Shown here: positions 44,912 through 56,849 of the stretch, piece after piece | Layout of the letters: each line of letters begins with the position of its first letter | How positions within the stretch are numbered: the first letter of the stretch is position 1 | Assembly: GCA_023653785.1 (NCBI GenBank) | Contig: JAMKCH010019773.1 | Location: forward strand, 1-64,000 | DNA length: 64,000 bases | Direction: 5' to 3' | From: Ophioderma brevispina | Lineage: Eukaryota; Echinodermata; Ophiuroidea; Amphilepidida; Ophiodermatidae | Notes under the pieces: model-generated | Told to the model about the DNA's origin: nothing | The model's database searches: none | The model's input: the letters and a program-made list of their open reading frames with translations, nothing else | Made by a program: the position numbers and the translations under genes

Positions 44912-47435
44912 TTTTAGTGAATCTTTTTTAAAAGAGTTCAAGTTGGAATGATGTCTATGATTTTTCGAAATCAAGACGTAGATGAATGATGATTTCTTTC
45001 AATGTAGCGTTAAGAAATCTAAGTTTGCGGGAAAGTTATGTCTGCCTCCCAGGATGTGAGCAGAAACTTTAAAAAGGGTTATGTATGTTGATATCTTTAG
45101 GATATAAGTAGTAAACCTATCCGGATGTTGTTCATTCTTCTCATGACTCATTTCTTATGATCATCACAAATATGAGCCTACCTCAGGGACAGCTCCTCTT
45201 CATATTGCAGTTCAAGCTGAGATTTCTGAGACTACTCAACTATAGCAATGCTACTCCACTCATTACACTTTCTAGTCGAAGTACTACCAGTTTAGAGAGC
45301 ATGTGAAAGTGGGTAAAATTCTGATTTGATAGAGGATACAAAACTGTGAAAGATTTCCAGATTTGTGGAGCGCCTTATTCCAATGTCGGCTCTTTTGAAA
45401 AAGTACCTATGTCATAATTGTTGCTGTTCACTGGCTAGTCGTGTTTTGGTTCATAGAGGTGTGAAATGGATGCGCTTTGATTATTCAGATATAGTAAGTC
45501 TACAGTTTTTTGCCTTCCAGAGGCTTAGAATTACATGAACACGTTGGTGAAAGGCCTCTTATTCCTGTGCTGATCTAGACAGACTATTGATGAGTTCAGA
45601 AGTATATTTGGAAAAGTTATCTAAAGACTTCCCTTTCTCAGCTGGATTCCTGAGTCTTCCTTACATGTGAGGAAGATTTCGAGTTCTTTTCAAGTTCCTT
45701 TGGTTCCACTCTTTGCGGGATTAGATGAAGTTGATGAGAAGACTTGACGTTAGCCGAGACCATGCCCCCTCATCTGGAGTTGAAGATGGTTTCTTCTCGT
45801 TCAAGGAATAGCCCATGTGGTAAATTCAAGCAGAGACCGTGCCCATCACCTGGAGTTGAAGATGGTTCTTCTTATTATCATTATGGCGTAGATGGAGGGA
45901 TCATGGAAGATGTAAGATGGTATCTTCGACATTTGGACAATTGGCCGTGATGGTTTGAAGTACATCGAGTGTAGCCTTACTGTCTAAAAGTTATCTTATG
46001 AGCAGGTTGTTGGAGCCTCTTGTGGAGCTGTTTTAAGAAGCTATTGTGCGATGTTAGTTTTCTATGACAAGATCTTCATCAAGTTCCTGCAAAGCCTTTT
46101 CAAGTTTGCTCTCGGAGACAGAATGCTGTGGATGCTTTGAACTTACCAGCCAAAGAGGTTCTCTGGATTCTCCTGAAGATAAAGGATCTTTTAGTGAGCT
46201 TTTAAAGAGTTCAAGTTGATGATTTCATGATTTTTCGAAATCAAGACGTAGATTATGATATTTCTTTCAATGTAGCGTTAAGAATCTATAATTGCGGTAA
46301 AGTTTTGTCTGCCTCCCGGATTGTGAGGGCAGAAACTTAGTGTTATGTTTCTCCTTTAGATAACCTACCGAAGTGGTTTATTTCTTCTCGTGACTCATTT
46401 CTTATGATTCATCACAACTATGCGCCTACCTCAGGGACAGCTCCGCTTCCTATTGCCAGTTCAAAGATTCAATACTTCAACCTCTATTTGGCTAATGCAT
46501 ACTCCCACTCTTTGCACTTTCTTCTAGTCAAAAAAAAAAAAAAAAAAGAAGTACTACCAGTTTAGAGCACTGTTGAAAGTTGGTTAAAGATTCTGATTTG
46601 ATAGAGGATTAACCAAACTGTGAAAGATTTCCCAGATTTGTGGAGCGCCTTATTCCGATGATGTCGGCTCTTCTTCTTGAAAAAGTACCTATTTACTAAT
46701 GTTGCTGTTCCTGGCTTGTCTGCTGTTTTGTTCAACGAGGTTTGAAATGTGATTCGACTATTCTTCAAGATCTAAGTCTAACAGTTTTTTGCTTCAGCTT
46801 CCGTAGCATACATGAAACAGTTGGTGAGGCCTCTTATTCATGTGCTGATCTAGACAGACTATTGTTGAGTTCAGAAGTCTATTGGAAAAGTTATCTAAAG
46901 ACTTCCCCTTCTCAGATGGATCCCTGAGTCTTCCATACATGTGAGGAAGATTTTGTATTCTTCAAATTCCTTTGGTTCCCACTCTTTGCTGGGGTTAGAT
47001 GAAGTCTGATGAGAATACTTTTCGTTGCGAGAACCATGCCAGATGGTTCTTCTTAGTATCATATGGATTAGCCCATGGGTTAATTCAAGCAGAGACCATG
47101 CCCACCAGCTAAGTTGAATATGGTTTTCTTTAAGTAGGCATATGGAGTGATTCATTGAATGAATGTAAGATGGTAAAATCTTCGACATTTGTACGATTGC
47201 CTGTGATGTTTGGAGTACAATCGAGTTATCCTTACTGTCAAAAAGTCACTTTATGAGCATTGGTTGGGCCTCTGTGGAACTGTCTTAAGAAGCTATTGAG
47301 AGATGGTTCGTTTTCTATACAAGATCTTCATCAAGTTCCTGCAGAGCTTTTTCAAGTTTGCTCTCGAAAACAAATGCTGTGATGCTTTGAACCTTACAGC
47401 CAAAGAGTTTCTCTGGAATTCTCCTTAGATAAAAG
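44912..47435 (+). repeat. Tandem duplication of about 1.27 kb in the left DIRS copy
   Basis: Unit 1 is about 44912-46186 and unit 2 about 46187-47435. Both contain TTTCGAAATCAAGACGTAGA, TTTCAATGTAGCGTTAAGAA, CTACCTCAGGGACAGCTCC and AGTACTACCAGTTTAGAG in order. The right copy has this region once (about 55.2-56.5 kb). Units differ by many small indels. It may be a genuine duplication or an assembly duplication. Confidence 0.8.
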
Positions 47436-48059
47436 GAAATCTCTTGGAGTTTCAGTGATCTAGGCTTAGCTTCTCAGAAGAGGAGCGTGTAACTGTAAGA
47501 ATCAGCTGTCAACGAAATTAACCATTTTGGAGGAGTCGAAGGTTTCTTCAGCCCTTAAACCTTTTGATTGTGGCTACCAGTGAAGGGAAGGGCTTCACTT
47601 TTAACTATATTCCTGCCAACAGAGGAAACAGGTTCTTTTCGGAAGTCCGATTACGACTATTAAGGCAGCAAATTCAACTATAGAGGCTCCAACAGTATAG
47701 AAGTTATTCTTCACTCCGTCTTAGAGGCGTCTGATGTGGCGCAAGTAATTGAGGAAGGTTCAACTGATTCCTACCTACTCTGACCGCCAGTGGGGGCGTT
47801 AAAGCCCTCTTCCCGGCGTCGCGGTCCGATAACCTCATATCATCGTGTTTTTCATACTTTCTCAGAAGGTACCATTCATGTTTACCACTCGTCCGTCGAT
47901 GAAAGTCAGATTTTTGTTCTACTCCTATCCAATAGACTTCACAAACCTATTATTCAGAATGAAGTGAAGGAGTTAATTAGGAAAAAATGTTCTACTCTTC
48001 CTAGAATCCGAAGAAACAGGATATCTCTAACCAATCTTCACCTTACACTCCCTGTACAA

Positions 48060-48620
48060 GATTTATAATTCGTCCGAGACTTTTCAAATGAAAACTCCTT
48101 CAGCTGTTATCTAGGATTTGTTATTATAGGGCTGGTTCGGCACAACGGTAGACTTAAGGATTCTTACATCCTTGTTCAGTTTTCCATCATACTAGGTCGC
48201 ACTTCCAATATTCGGACCAACCGTCTTCCCAGTTTTCGAGTCTGCTGACAGTCGGTCTTTCTTTCTACTGCTCCCTTACCACCTTTACAAGATTAGTGGA
48301 AACAGCGGCATAAAACATCTGAAACTTATCTGAGAAGGAGGGGTATCCAGATATTAGTCTATTTCGACGACTGCGTGATTGTAGCGCACCAAACAATCTT
48401 GTCATAGTTACATTGGTTATAAGATGGTAAAGGAACTGGGTTCCATGACTAACTTAAGATTTCTAACCTCTTTCCGAGTCTGAAGCTGGAGTTTTCTTGG
48501 AGCATCCTTAGATCTGAAGAAATTCAAGCTTTTCCAACTGAAGAGAAATTGCAGGAATTTTTAGATTGCATCCCCTGCTCATTATGAAAGAAGTTTTCAT
48601 CTCCAGCTCTCTATGGCTTC
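48060..48620 (+). pseudogene. DIRS reverse transcriptase, left copy
   Basis: Core frame reads YLRRRGIQILVYFDDCVIVA, with the catalytic YFDD codons at 48360-48371. Upstream in another frame are STAP and TFTRLVE-like pieces; downstream KLEFSW and LRSEEIQAFPTEEKL. A STAP block followed by YLR-x-x-G-I and an FDD-type catalytic site is the usual order in DIRS and related tyrosine-recombinase elements. The enzyme copies element RNA into DNA. Frames are disrupted. Confidence 0.85.
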
Positions 48621-48839
48621 TGCTGCTTGAATGATGGCCTATAGCACCAAGAGTCCTTTGATACTAAGATTGTGAAGTTTTTACGATGGTTTAGCAACTT
48701 CTAAGGTCCTTATGGTGGAAATAATTTCAAGAACTTCCAAACCAAGTCCTATTTACGACAGATTCTTCGAAAACAGGTTAGAAAGCATGCAAGAGGTCCC
48801 ACAACTTAAGGAGTGTGGTCGTATATTATAAGTAAGCTC

Positions 48840-49255
48840 CACTTATATGTTTATGAGTTGCTACGTTATGTTAACCCTTTAAGGCACTATCAATGAGACG
48901 CTCTCTGGGAAATCGGTGAAATCATATCAGATTATTCCACGGAGTTGCTTACATTAACCAACCACCAAGCGAGGAACAAGTATCCTCATGTGAACTGTGT
49001 TTATCCGCCACCCCTCACTTGGTGCCAGAATCTTTTAATTACCATGAATGCGGAGCATCTCCCTGGAGTTATCAACTTTTTCGTAGACAGTTTTTCAAGG
49101 GGAAAGTCAGCCAAAAGGATAGCTTGCTTACTCGGAATCTACCGTGGAGTGCCTTTAAAATCATATTTACGCAGATGAGTTTTTCTAGATTAACACAGCC
49201 ATAGTCGACCTGTTTGCAAGCATGACTATTCAAACTCACAACATACTGAAAGCGG
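48840..49255 (+). pseudogene. DIRS RNase H domain, left copy
   Basis: Frame pieces include NHQARNKYPHVNCVY, then MNAEHLPGVINFFVDSFSRG at about 49.04-49.10 kb, then AIVDLFASMTIQTHN at about 49.19-49.23 kb. HLPG-x-x-N-x-x-x-D-x-x-SR and the following DLFAS motif are standard for the RNase H of DIRS and Gypsy-type elements; this domain removes the RNA template. Similarity with the right copy stops just after this point. Confidence 0.8.
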
Positions 49256-50190
49256 AACGTATTATTTGGTAGACGTAAGGACAACCGCAGAATCTGAGTG
49301 CTGTTGATACACCGAACAATCATGCAAGCCTGTGATGGAGCATGTGAGAATGTGGGATGGAAATTTCTTTTTTTTTTTTTTTTTTTTTTTTTTGTGTTGT
49401 GACTTCAATTACTTGGATCGTACCATTATGAAATAAAGGGGCAAGCTAGTCACACGTGGGTGTCTCCAAAAGCATTTTTCATAATTTTGGAGGTTTCAAC
49501 CAACATTATTATATATCATTGTACTTGGATAACATTCATTTGTTAAATTTAAAATAGCTCCCGGTCCTAACAAACACCTCACAGCTTCATTATGAACAGG
49601 GCCGCTTTTTTCTAAATACTGCTCTCGGTCTAATTCATCTTAGGAAAGGCTTGGTAGTGACCTTTAACCCTACCACGACTGCTTGGCTATGGTGAACCTA
49701 CAACAGAGTGGTGGCAAGGCAATAGTGTTGAGGCTCTCCATGCACAAGCAATTTGAAAAAATAGTTAACCAAACTTTCAAACTCGCACCGAGATGCAAGA
49801 AGAAGAATATAGTTAAGGGAATGATATGTTCATTCTGTTGGAGGTATTTTATGCATGTTCTGTGAGCTGAACCTCTTTTCAATCGCTGCACTGCTTTGCC
49901 TTTCTTCATAGCCCTCTCCCATTTACACACAGTCATCAATGCCAATATACTTCTACCAATATTAATAGGGTGAAAATGGAATGGGAACGACTGGATAGGT
50001 TCATTTCATGTTGGTAGCACCTGTGGTCTGTGAGTGAGCCTGCCTCCAAGCAGCTCAGCACTTCATCAATGCTTGTGAATGCGATCTCCTTGATCCTAGG
50101 AGAACTGTTGGGAAGATGAGATGTACAGAATACGGTGATATCAGCAGAGAGGAGAATCTTTTATACTTCAATCTGGCCTGAACTAAAGCA

Positions 50191-50320
50191 GTGGACGTCA
50201 TAGCTTTCACGCAGTCTTTAAACGTGCGAACTGCAGTAAGCCGCAGCTGAAATTGCGAGCATACAAAGTCGTTGTGGCGCGATACACGCACAAAGCTGCC
50301 GCAAAAGCTATGACATCACG
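50191..50320 (+). repeat. Repeat F, copy 1, with palindromic ends
   Basis: Begins GGACGTCATAGCTTTCACGC and ends GCAAAAGCTATGACATCACG, so the ends pair in inverted orientation; the interior includes GCATACAAAGTCGTTGTG. A related direct copy is at 50979-51105. Probably a small MITE. Confidence 0.55.
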
Positions 50321-50978
50321 CCTTAGTTCAGGGCCCCACAAAGTATAAAGAGCTGGGGTATTAGGGTTTAATTCTTACTATTGCACAGAAAGCCGAGATG
50401 TTGATTGTTAATATTAAATAATTGAGACTGTTTCCATAAACCTTTTGAAATCTAGGCTTGTCATATATAACACTTCTGCGATTGTATATTGAAAGACCAC
50501 TGATTGCAGGTAAGAACCCACAATTTTGGCCTAAAAGGGTTTATGCGTTAAGGGGACTAGTGGATTTTAAGCAAATAACCCTAAGGTCAGAACCAAAATT
50601 TAAACTAGGCATGTTACTACTTGTGTCAGAGTAATGCAACAAAGATTGGCTGGAGGGACGTGCAGTACCCTTATCTGCTGATTGATGACTTTCAGATTAC
50701 AACATTCCAAGTTTTATCGTCAGCCCTGCAGTTCCAGAATAAACAAAAGTCTAATTTCCTAAAAATGGTACAGCACACTTTGGCATCCTGCTATAGCATT
50801 GATCATTTTAAAAAGGACAAATAATGGCAAATTTTGTGAAATTAGGAAATTTACTAAAACACGGCACATTTAATTAAAATTTTTAAAAAAAAAAAAAAAA
50901 AAAACATATTATTTATATTTATTTTTATTTTATTGTGGAAAAATTGAACATATTTTGTCCAGCCAGAAGCACCAGAGT

Positions 50979-51105
50979 GATGTCAAAGCTTTCATGCAGT
51001 GTTAAATTTGCGCATCACGCTATGTCACAGCTGTAATCGCGGGCGTACAAAGTCCGCTGTATGTGATACTTGTGCACAATTAGTGCGGCGAAAAGTCATG
51101 ATGTT
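50979..51105 (+). repeat. Repeat F, copy 2
   Basis: Direct, diverged copy of 50191-50320: GTGATGTCAAAGCTTTCATG at the start, GGCGTACAAAGTCCGCTGT inside, AAAAGTCATGATG at the end. Confidence 0.5.
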
Positions 51106-51582
51106 TGTCACTCTTTACTTACGGCCCAGACGAAGTTAGAACGTTATTAACTATGGCAGGGCATGAAGAGACTTGATTTGATCATTATTATCAAATCTGC
51201 TATGTGGCCAGGAAGTATTGATTACCGATTACCTGTATTGCCTTGGTCATCTTCCCTGATATGCATATCCTTACTGCTAGTCTCCATATCCAGAGGTCTC
51301 GTAACTCCTCCTTGTATACTTCAAGGTAGGACACCACGCAATGAGCTTAGTCCCATTGTGGTTGGCCTAAAATGGAGACCAATAATCATCAGTACTCAAG
51401 TTGCAATATATTTAAACTGAACAAAAAGGATGCATCAATTGATAGATGAAAACATGTTTTTTGTAACTACAGCGGATTAATTGTTGGACAGGGAATGAAC
51501 ACAAGCTGTGTGCCTGTGCGAACCAGAGGAACATCGCACCTCATTTTGCGATGCGTAATTGGATCAAGTAGTGGCCAAATAT

Positions 51583-51820
51583 ACTCACCAAGTTGTGAGA
51601 TGTTCTATTTTATACATGTATACTTTACGACGATCCAACTAGTGCCATTTTTTGTGCCTCAAAAATGACTCGAGACACACCTTATGCAAAAATTAAAAAT
51701 TTTGGTGCGCCCCTGCCTAGTAGCGGTCCCACGCTGCATCGGGTACGCCCCATCGTCACTGCACTGGCATCCATGATCCTTTGCTCATTTTTTACATTCC
51801 CGAAGGCTCCACTTGGCGGG
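51583..51820 (-). repeat. DIRS 3' inverted terminal repeat, right copy
   Basis: On the + strand it starts ACTCACCAAGTTGTGAGATG, then TTCTATTTTATACATG, CCAACTAGTGCC and GGTGCGCCCCTGCC. It is the inverted counterpart of the 5' repeat at 59170-59374 plus an outer segment (51583-51601) not present at the 5' end. Confidence 0.8.
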
Positions 51821-51862
51821 GGGAAGGGCCTGAGAGGGTTCTAGTTGGTCCTTCGTAAGCAT

Positions 51863-51935
51863 AATGTATAAAATAGAACAATCTCAAAACCTTGGTGAGT
51901 ATATTCTATTTTATCCATTTTATACATTACGAAAG
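51863..51935 (-). repeat. DIRS internal complementary region
   Basis: The + strand segment 51863-51900 (ATGTATAAAATAGAACAATC to CTTGGTGAGT) is the reverse complement of the outermost 3' end at 51583-51618. Directly next to it, 51901-51935 (ATATTCTATTTTATCCATTT to ACATTACGAAAG) is complementary to the outermost 5' end at 59340-59374. Joining the complements of both ends is the diagnostic structure that lets DIRS1-type elements complete circular DNA during replication. Confidence 0.85.
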
Positions 51936-52149
51936 GGAAGTCCACACTTTGTGCTGAACTGGCCACACTGGGTAACTAGGGAGGAGTGGGAGCCGGTAGT
52001 CGCAGTTGCTACGGGGGTTTCACGCCATGTGAATTCTATGGAATCTGAAATAATTTTGCACGCCCCCCAATGTACATATCATGATAGCATATAGCACATC
52101 TATGTCGAAGGCATATATACAGGCATTCCTCACCTTATGAGCATATGGT

Positions 52150-52950
52150 AATGATGCTTAGGCGCCTTCTCTACTATGGCTGATGTGCAGGAATGGTTTT
52201 GGTCACAATTTTATAATGTACGGACGTATTTCATACAAAACATTCTGGAACGTTGTATGCGTCCTCCATCCTGATGCTTCCATAATGCCAGTAATGTAAA
52301 CTCCTAAGTGACAAACCAAAGATGTTGCCTAACTTCAAATTCAAAGCATGCGGGTTAATGGCGATGTTTATACCAGTGACGAGGGCTTTCATTTAAAAGA
52401 ACGTCAGAGATGATCGAGGGAAGTTGGAACCCAGATGATAATGTTTGCTTTGTTGCAGGTTTAAGGTAAGTGCTGAAAAAGTTGGTCAGAAAGTGAGGAA
52501 GCCATTTAGATTTCTTAAGAATTAAGTGGAGGTAAAAATCTCGAATTGCTCCGACTGCTGGACACGTGTTATTCTCAGGATCAACAGTAACGCTAGGAAG
52601 CTCAGGAAGAACTGTGAGGCCGAGGTATAAATTAAGTAGAAGTGAGTGACTGTGTTTTGGCTTATTAAATACAGAAAATACCTACTTTTCCCTAAGAAAG
52701 AGCCGATCCGTGAAATGTTTGCATCGTCTCCGTGTCCGGCGGTTGTTATGTACTCATCAACAATAAATAGCATCCCCATTTCATTTCTTCATTTGTCAGA
52801 GGGTGATGTACACGTTGATTCGAGCCAGATTGGTGATGTACACGCTAGTCCGAAGTCAAGATAGTCACGCCCCCCAAAGAAGCGTATTGAATCAACTTAG
52901 AATTTCTTAACCAGACGTAGAAGGGTCGAAGGTCTACTATAGTAGATAAT
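52150..52950 (-). pseudogene. DIRS tyrosine recombinase, right copy
   Basis: The reverse-strand frame at about 52331-52213 reads ATSLVCHLGVYITGIMEASG followed by WRTHTTFQNVLYEI. This matches the C-terminal part of DIRS-group tyrosine recombinases, where an A-T-S-L block and G-V, I-M-E-A-S-G-W-R, T-F-Q precede the catalytic Tyr region. The preceding His-x-x-Arg and N-terminal part are scattered over frames. This enzyme would integrate the circular element DNA. A methyltransferase domain, present in some DIRS elements, was not seen. Confidence 0.75.
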
Positions 52951-53229
52951 GGAGGTTGACTTTCTTCTAGCATCTGTTGCCAAGGAGGCAGCCTTCTATG
53001 AAAAATCGTCAATTAGAAGGCGAGCTTGAGATAGGCTACACAGTCAAATAGAGATTTTGTTCTACTAGATAGAAGCGTTCACTCTATCATTTTTCTATTA
53101 ACCAGCAGGTTTGCCTGACAGGAATCCGGTACGGATGATCTCTCATAAAATGACCCCAGCCGTAAAATCCAACCTTACGTGACCCTAATAGGGGCTATAA
53201 GCAGCATACTGCATGACTTTGATTGCTAA

Positions 53230-53770
53230 AACTTTGCAGAAATTTAGCAATTCAGATTGAACCAACTTATAATAAAGCAGATCTCACCCAGCTTTCTCGT
53301 TCCGCCAGCCACTGTTTCATACTTTCAGTAGTTGGGGAGTTTGTTGATGAAATAGTCATGCTTGCAAAAAGATCGACTATATTGGCCTGTGTAATCTATA
53401 AAAATCATCGGGTAAAATGACTTTTAAATGCCACTCCACGGTTTAAGATTAAGCGGTTAAGCTATCATATTGCGCTGACTTTCCCCATGGAAAAAACATC
53501 CACGAACTAGATAACCTCCAGGGAGATGTTCGCATTCAGGGTAATAAAAAGATTCTTGGCACAAAGTGAGGTGGAGGGATAATACAGTTCACATGAGGAT
53601 ACTCTTGGTCCTCCTTGGTGGTTAATGTAGGCAACTACAGTGGAATAATCTGATATGATTTCACCGATTTCCCAGTAGCGTCCTCTTTGATCGCCTTAAG
53701 TGTAACCTAACGTTGCAACGCTAGAACATATAAGTGGAGCTTTCTTATAATATACGGACCCACACTCCTT
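53230..53770 (-). pseudogene. DIRS RNase H domain, right copy
   Basis: The reverse strand holds the counterpart of the left copy: an EHLPG-type block near 53.52 kb, then IVDLFASMTISSTNSPTTES followed by MKQWLAERESWVRSALL down to about 53.24 kb. It runs further downstream than the left copy, which is truncated. Several frame changes. Confidence 0.75.
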
Positions 53771-54279
53771 AATTTGGGGGACCTCATGCATGCTTTCTAA
53801 CTTGTCTTTCGAAGATCTGTCCGTACATATGACGGTGTGTTGGAAGTTTCTTGAAATTACTTTCCACCATAAGGACCGGAGTTGCTAAACCATCGTAAAA
53901 CTTCACAATCTTAGTATTCAAAGGACTTGGTAATATAGGTTATGACAGTAGTCTTAGAGAAAAACTCGAAGTTTGAGCTGGAAAAAAAAAAAGTTCGACC
54001 ACAATCTGCAGAAGGGTAGAAGTAGAAGGTTCTACCAAAAACTGCCATCATTCCTAAGAAGCAGAGCATCGAGGAGCTGGAGATGGATGAACTTCTCTTC
54101 ATAATGGAGCAGGATGGCCAATCTAAAAATTCTGCAATTCTCTGTTCAGTTGGAAAGCTTGAATTTCCTTCAGATCTAAGATTGCTCAGATACTCCAGCT
54201 TCAGACTCGGAAAGGTTGAAATCTTAAGTAGTCATTGAACCCAGTTCCTTACCATCTTTTAACCAATGTTAAAACGTAT

Positions 54280-54700
54280 CAGACCAGACTTGTTTGGGTT
54301 GGGCTACCATCAAGCCATCGGTCGAATAGCAGCTTTATATCTGGATACCCCTCCTTCTCAGATAGTTTGTCAGCTGTTAGGCCGCCTTGTCACTATCTTG
54401 TAACGGTAAGGAGCAGTATAAAGACCGACTGGCAGAACTCGAAACTGTAAGACTGGTTGTCGAATTAGAAGTGCAGCCATCGTTTATGATGGAAAACTGG
54501 AACAAGGCTGTGAAGAAATCTTAGTTTATGACGTTGTGCCGAACCAGCCCTATAATACCAACTCCTAGATAACAGCTGAATTAGTTTTCATTTTGAAAAG
54601 TCTCGGACGAATAAATCTGTACAGGTAGTGTAAGTGTAAGATGGTTAGAGATCTCCTTTTTCCTTCGGATCTGGAAGGTAGAACCTTTTTTCCTAAATAA
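54280..54700 (-). pseudogene. DIRS reverse transcriptase, right copy
   Basis: Reverse-strand pieces are FRVLPVGLYTAPYRYKIVT at about 54.39-54.45 kb and LRRRGIQI at about 54.34 kb, followed by a degraded catalytic segment where the left copy has YFDD. Upstream sequence matches the left copy at 47.95-48.25 kb. The catalytic aspartates cannot be read here in a clean frame. Confidence 0.75.
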
Positions 54701-56849
54701 CTCCTTCCCTTCATTCTAGATCATAGGTTTGAAGGCTCTTTTTGCATAGGAGTAGAACAAAATCGGACCCCTTTCCATTCGTCGGACGAGTGGTAAAACT
54801 CTGAATGGTAACCTTCTGAGAAAGTCTGCAGAACACGATGATCTGAGGTTATCGACGCGCTACGCCGGGAAGAATAGCTTTAGACGCCCCACTGGGGTCA
54901 TAGGTAGGTAGGATTCAATTGAACTTTCCTCCCTTACTCGCGCCACATCAGACCCCTCTAAGACTGGAGTAAAAGGAACACTTCTATACTGTCTGGAGCC
55001 TCTATAGTTAATTTGCTGCCTTAATAGTCTTAAATCGACTTCCGCCAAGAACCTCTGTTTGCAGGAATATAGTACAGTGGAAGCCCTTCACTGGTAGCCA
55101 TAACAAAAGGTTTAAGTCTGAAGGAACCTTTGATCCAGTGGGTTTTAATTTCTTGACAGCTTGATTCCAGCTTGACACAGATCCCTCTTCTTGAGAGCTA
55201 AGCTAGATCACTGAACTCCAAAGAGATCCTATCTCAGGAAGAATTCCAGAGAAACTCTTTGGCTGTAAGGTTCCAAAGCAATCACAGCATTCTGTCTTCC
55301 AAGAGCAAACTTTGAAAAAGTTGCAGGAACTTACTGATGAAGAATCTGTCATAGGAAAAACGAAACATCTCCCTAGCTTCGTAAGACAGCTCCACAAGAA
55401 GCTCCAACAAACTGCTCATAAGATGACTTTGTAGAACAGTAAGGTACACTCGATGTACTCAAACCTCACGAGCAATCTGTACCAAATGTCGAGGATTACC
55501 ATCTTACATTCAATCAATGAATCTACTCCATCTACGCCATATGATACTAAGAAGAACAATCTCAACTCCAAGCTGGTGGGCATGGTCTCTGCTTGAATTT
55601 ACCCCATGGGCTATCCATATGATACTAGAAAACCCATCTTCAACTCCAGCTTATGGGCATGGTCTCGGCTAACGTAAAGTCTTCTCATCAGACTTCATCT
55701 ATTCCCAGCAAAGAGTGGGCACCAAAGGAACTTTGAGAACCAAAATCTTCCTCACATGTATGGAAGCTCAGGAATCCATTGAGAAGGAGTCTTTAGTAAC
55801 TTTCCAAATAGACCTTCTGAACTCATCAATAGTCCTGTCCTAGATCAGCACAGGAAGAAGCGGCTTCCACAACTGTTTCATGGTAATGCCTAAGCACTGA
55901 AGCAAAAACTGTACAGACTTATATATTGAAGAATAGTCGAATCCATTTCAAACCTGCATAATAAAATTAAAAAATATGACCAAAACAGCCACGATCCAGG
56001 ACAGCAACATTAGAAATAGGTAATTTTTCAAGAAGAGCCGACATCGGAATAAAGCGCTCCACAAATCTGGAAATCTTCACAGTTTGGTATCCTCTATCAA
56101 TTCAGAATCTTTACCCAACCTTCACCAGTGCGCTCTAAACGGGTAGTACTTCGACTAGAAAGTGCAAAGAGTTGAGTAGCATTAGCCAATAGAGTTGAGT
56201 AGTCCCAGAAATCTCAGCTTGAACTGCAATAGTAAGAGGAGCTGTCCCTTATGTAGGCTCATAGTTGTGATGAATCATAAGAAATGAGTCACGAGAAGAA
56301 TAAACCACTTCCGTGTAGGTTACTTTTAAAGAACATAACCTAAGTTTCCGCTCACATCCTGGGAGGCAGACAAAACTTTACCGCAATCTATAGATTTCTT
56401 AACGCTACATTGAAGAAATCATCATCATCTTAACGTCTTGATTTCGAAAATCATAGACATCCTTCAACTTGAACTCTTTTAAAAAGCTCACTAAAAGAGG
56501 CTATGTCATTGTTGTCAGAGGAACGTTTCCGTCGGAGTATAACTGCCTTCTAAAATACATAATCGGATCTTGGATCTTTAGTATCAATATAGACAAAGTC
56601 ATCACTGTCTAGATCCAGAATACCCTCTAATCATAGAACTTGAATCCCGACGTTAGAAGAACTATCCGAAAGAGCCTCTAAAACTTTCATAAATATGGCT
56701 AGGAGAAGCTTGATGTCTTTTCTTGCACTCGATAAGACCCTCTAGCTGCGTGGAGAAAGAATTCTTAACCATAGAGCTATCTCTGTACGGAGAACGCCAA
56801 CTACTATGACAGGAATATCTCTCCGAAGCTTGCATATTAAACTACAACC

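Larger units (their letters stand above)
40986..49255 (+). mobile_element. DIRS-type retrotransposon, left copy, 3'-truncated
   Basis: Begins with the inverted terminal repeat at 40986 and runs sense-strand through a gag-like region, reverse transcriptase (about 48.2-48.6 kb) and RNase H (about 48.85-49.25 kb). It is collinear, in inverted orientation, with the right copy down to about 53.2 kb. The tyrosine recombinase, internal complementary region and 3' terminal repeat are missing: similarity ends near 49255 and a poly-T tract follows at 49369. It carries a 1.27-kb tandem duplication and a 1-kb insertion absent from the right copy. Frames are broken by many indels. Confidence 0.85.
49256..51578. 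other. Spacer between the two DIRS copies
   Basis: Unrelated to DIRS. It starts near a poly-T tract of about 24 bases (49369-49393) and contains a poly-A tract at about 50883-50903, the repeat pair F (50191-50320 and 50979-51105) and a copy of repeat E at 51473-51562. The poly-T beside the truncated DIRS 3' end could be the tail of a minus-strand retro-insertion. No gene recognised. Confidence 0.5.

Noticed and set aside
51583..51900. Independent 318-bp MITE with ACTCACCAAG inverted ends
   Set aside because: The inner end is the DIRS internal complementary region, so the inverted match is part of the DIRS 3' end.
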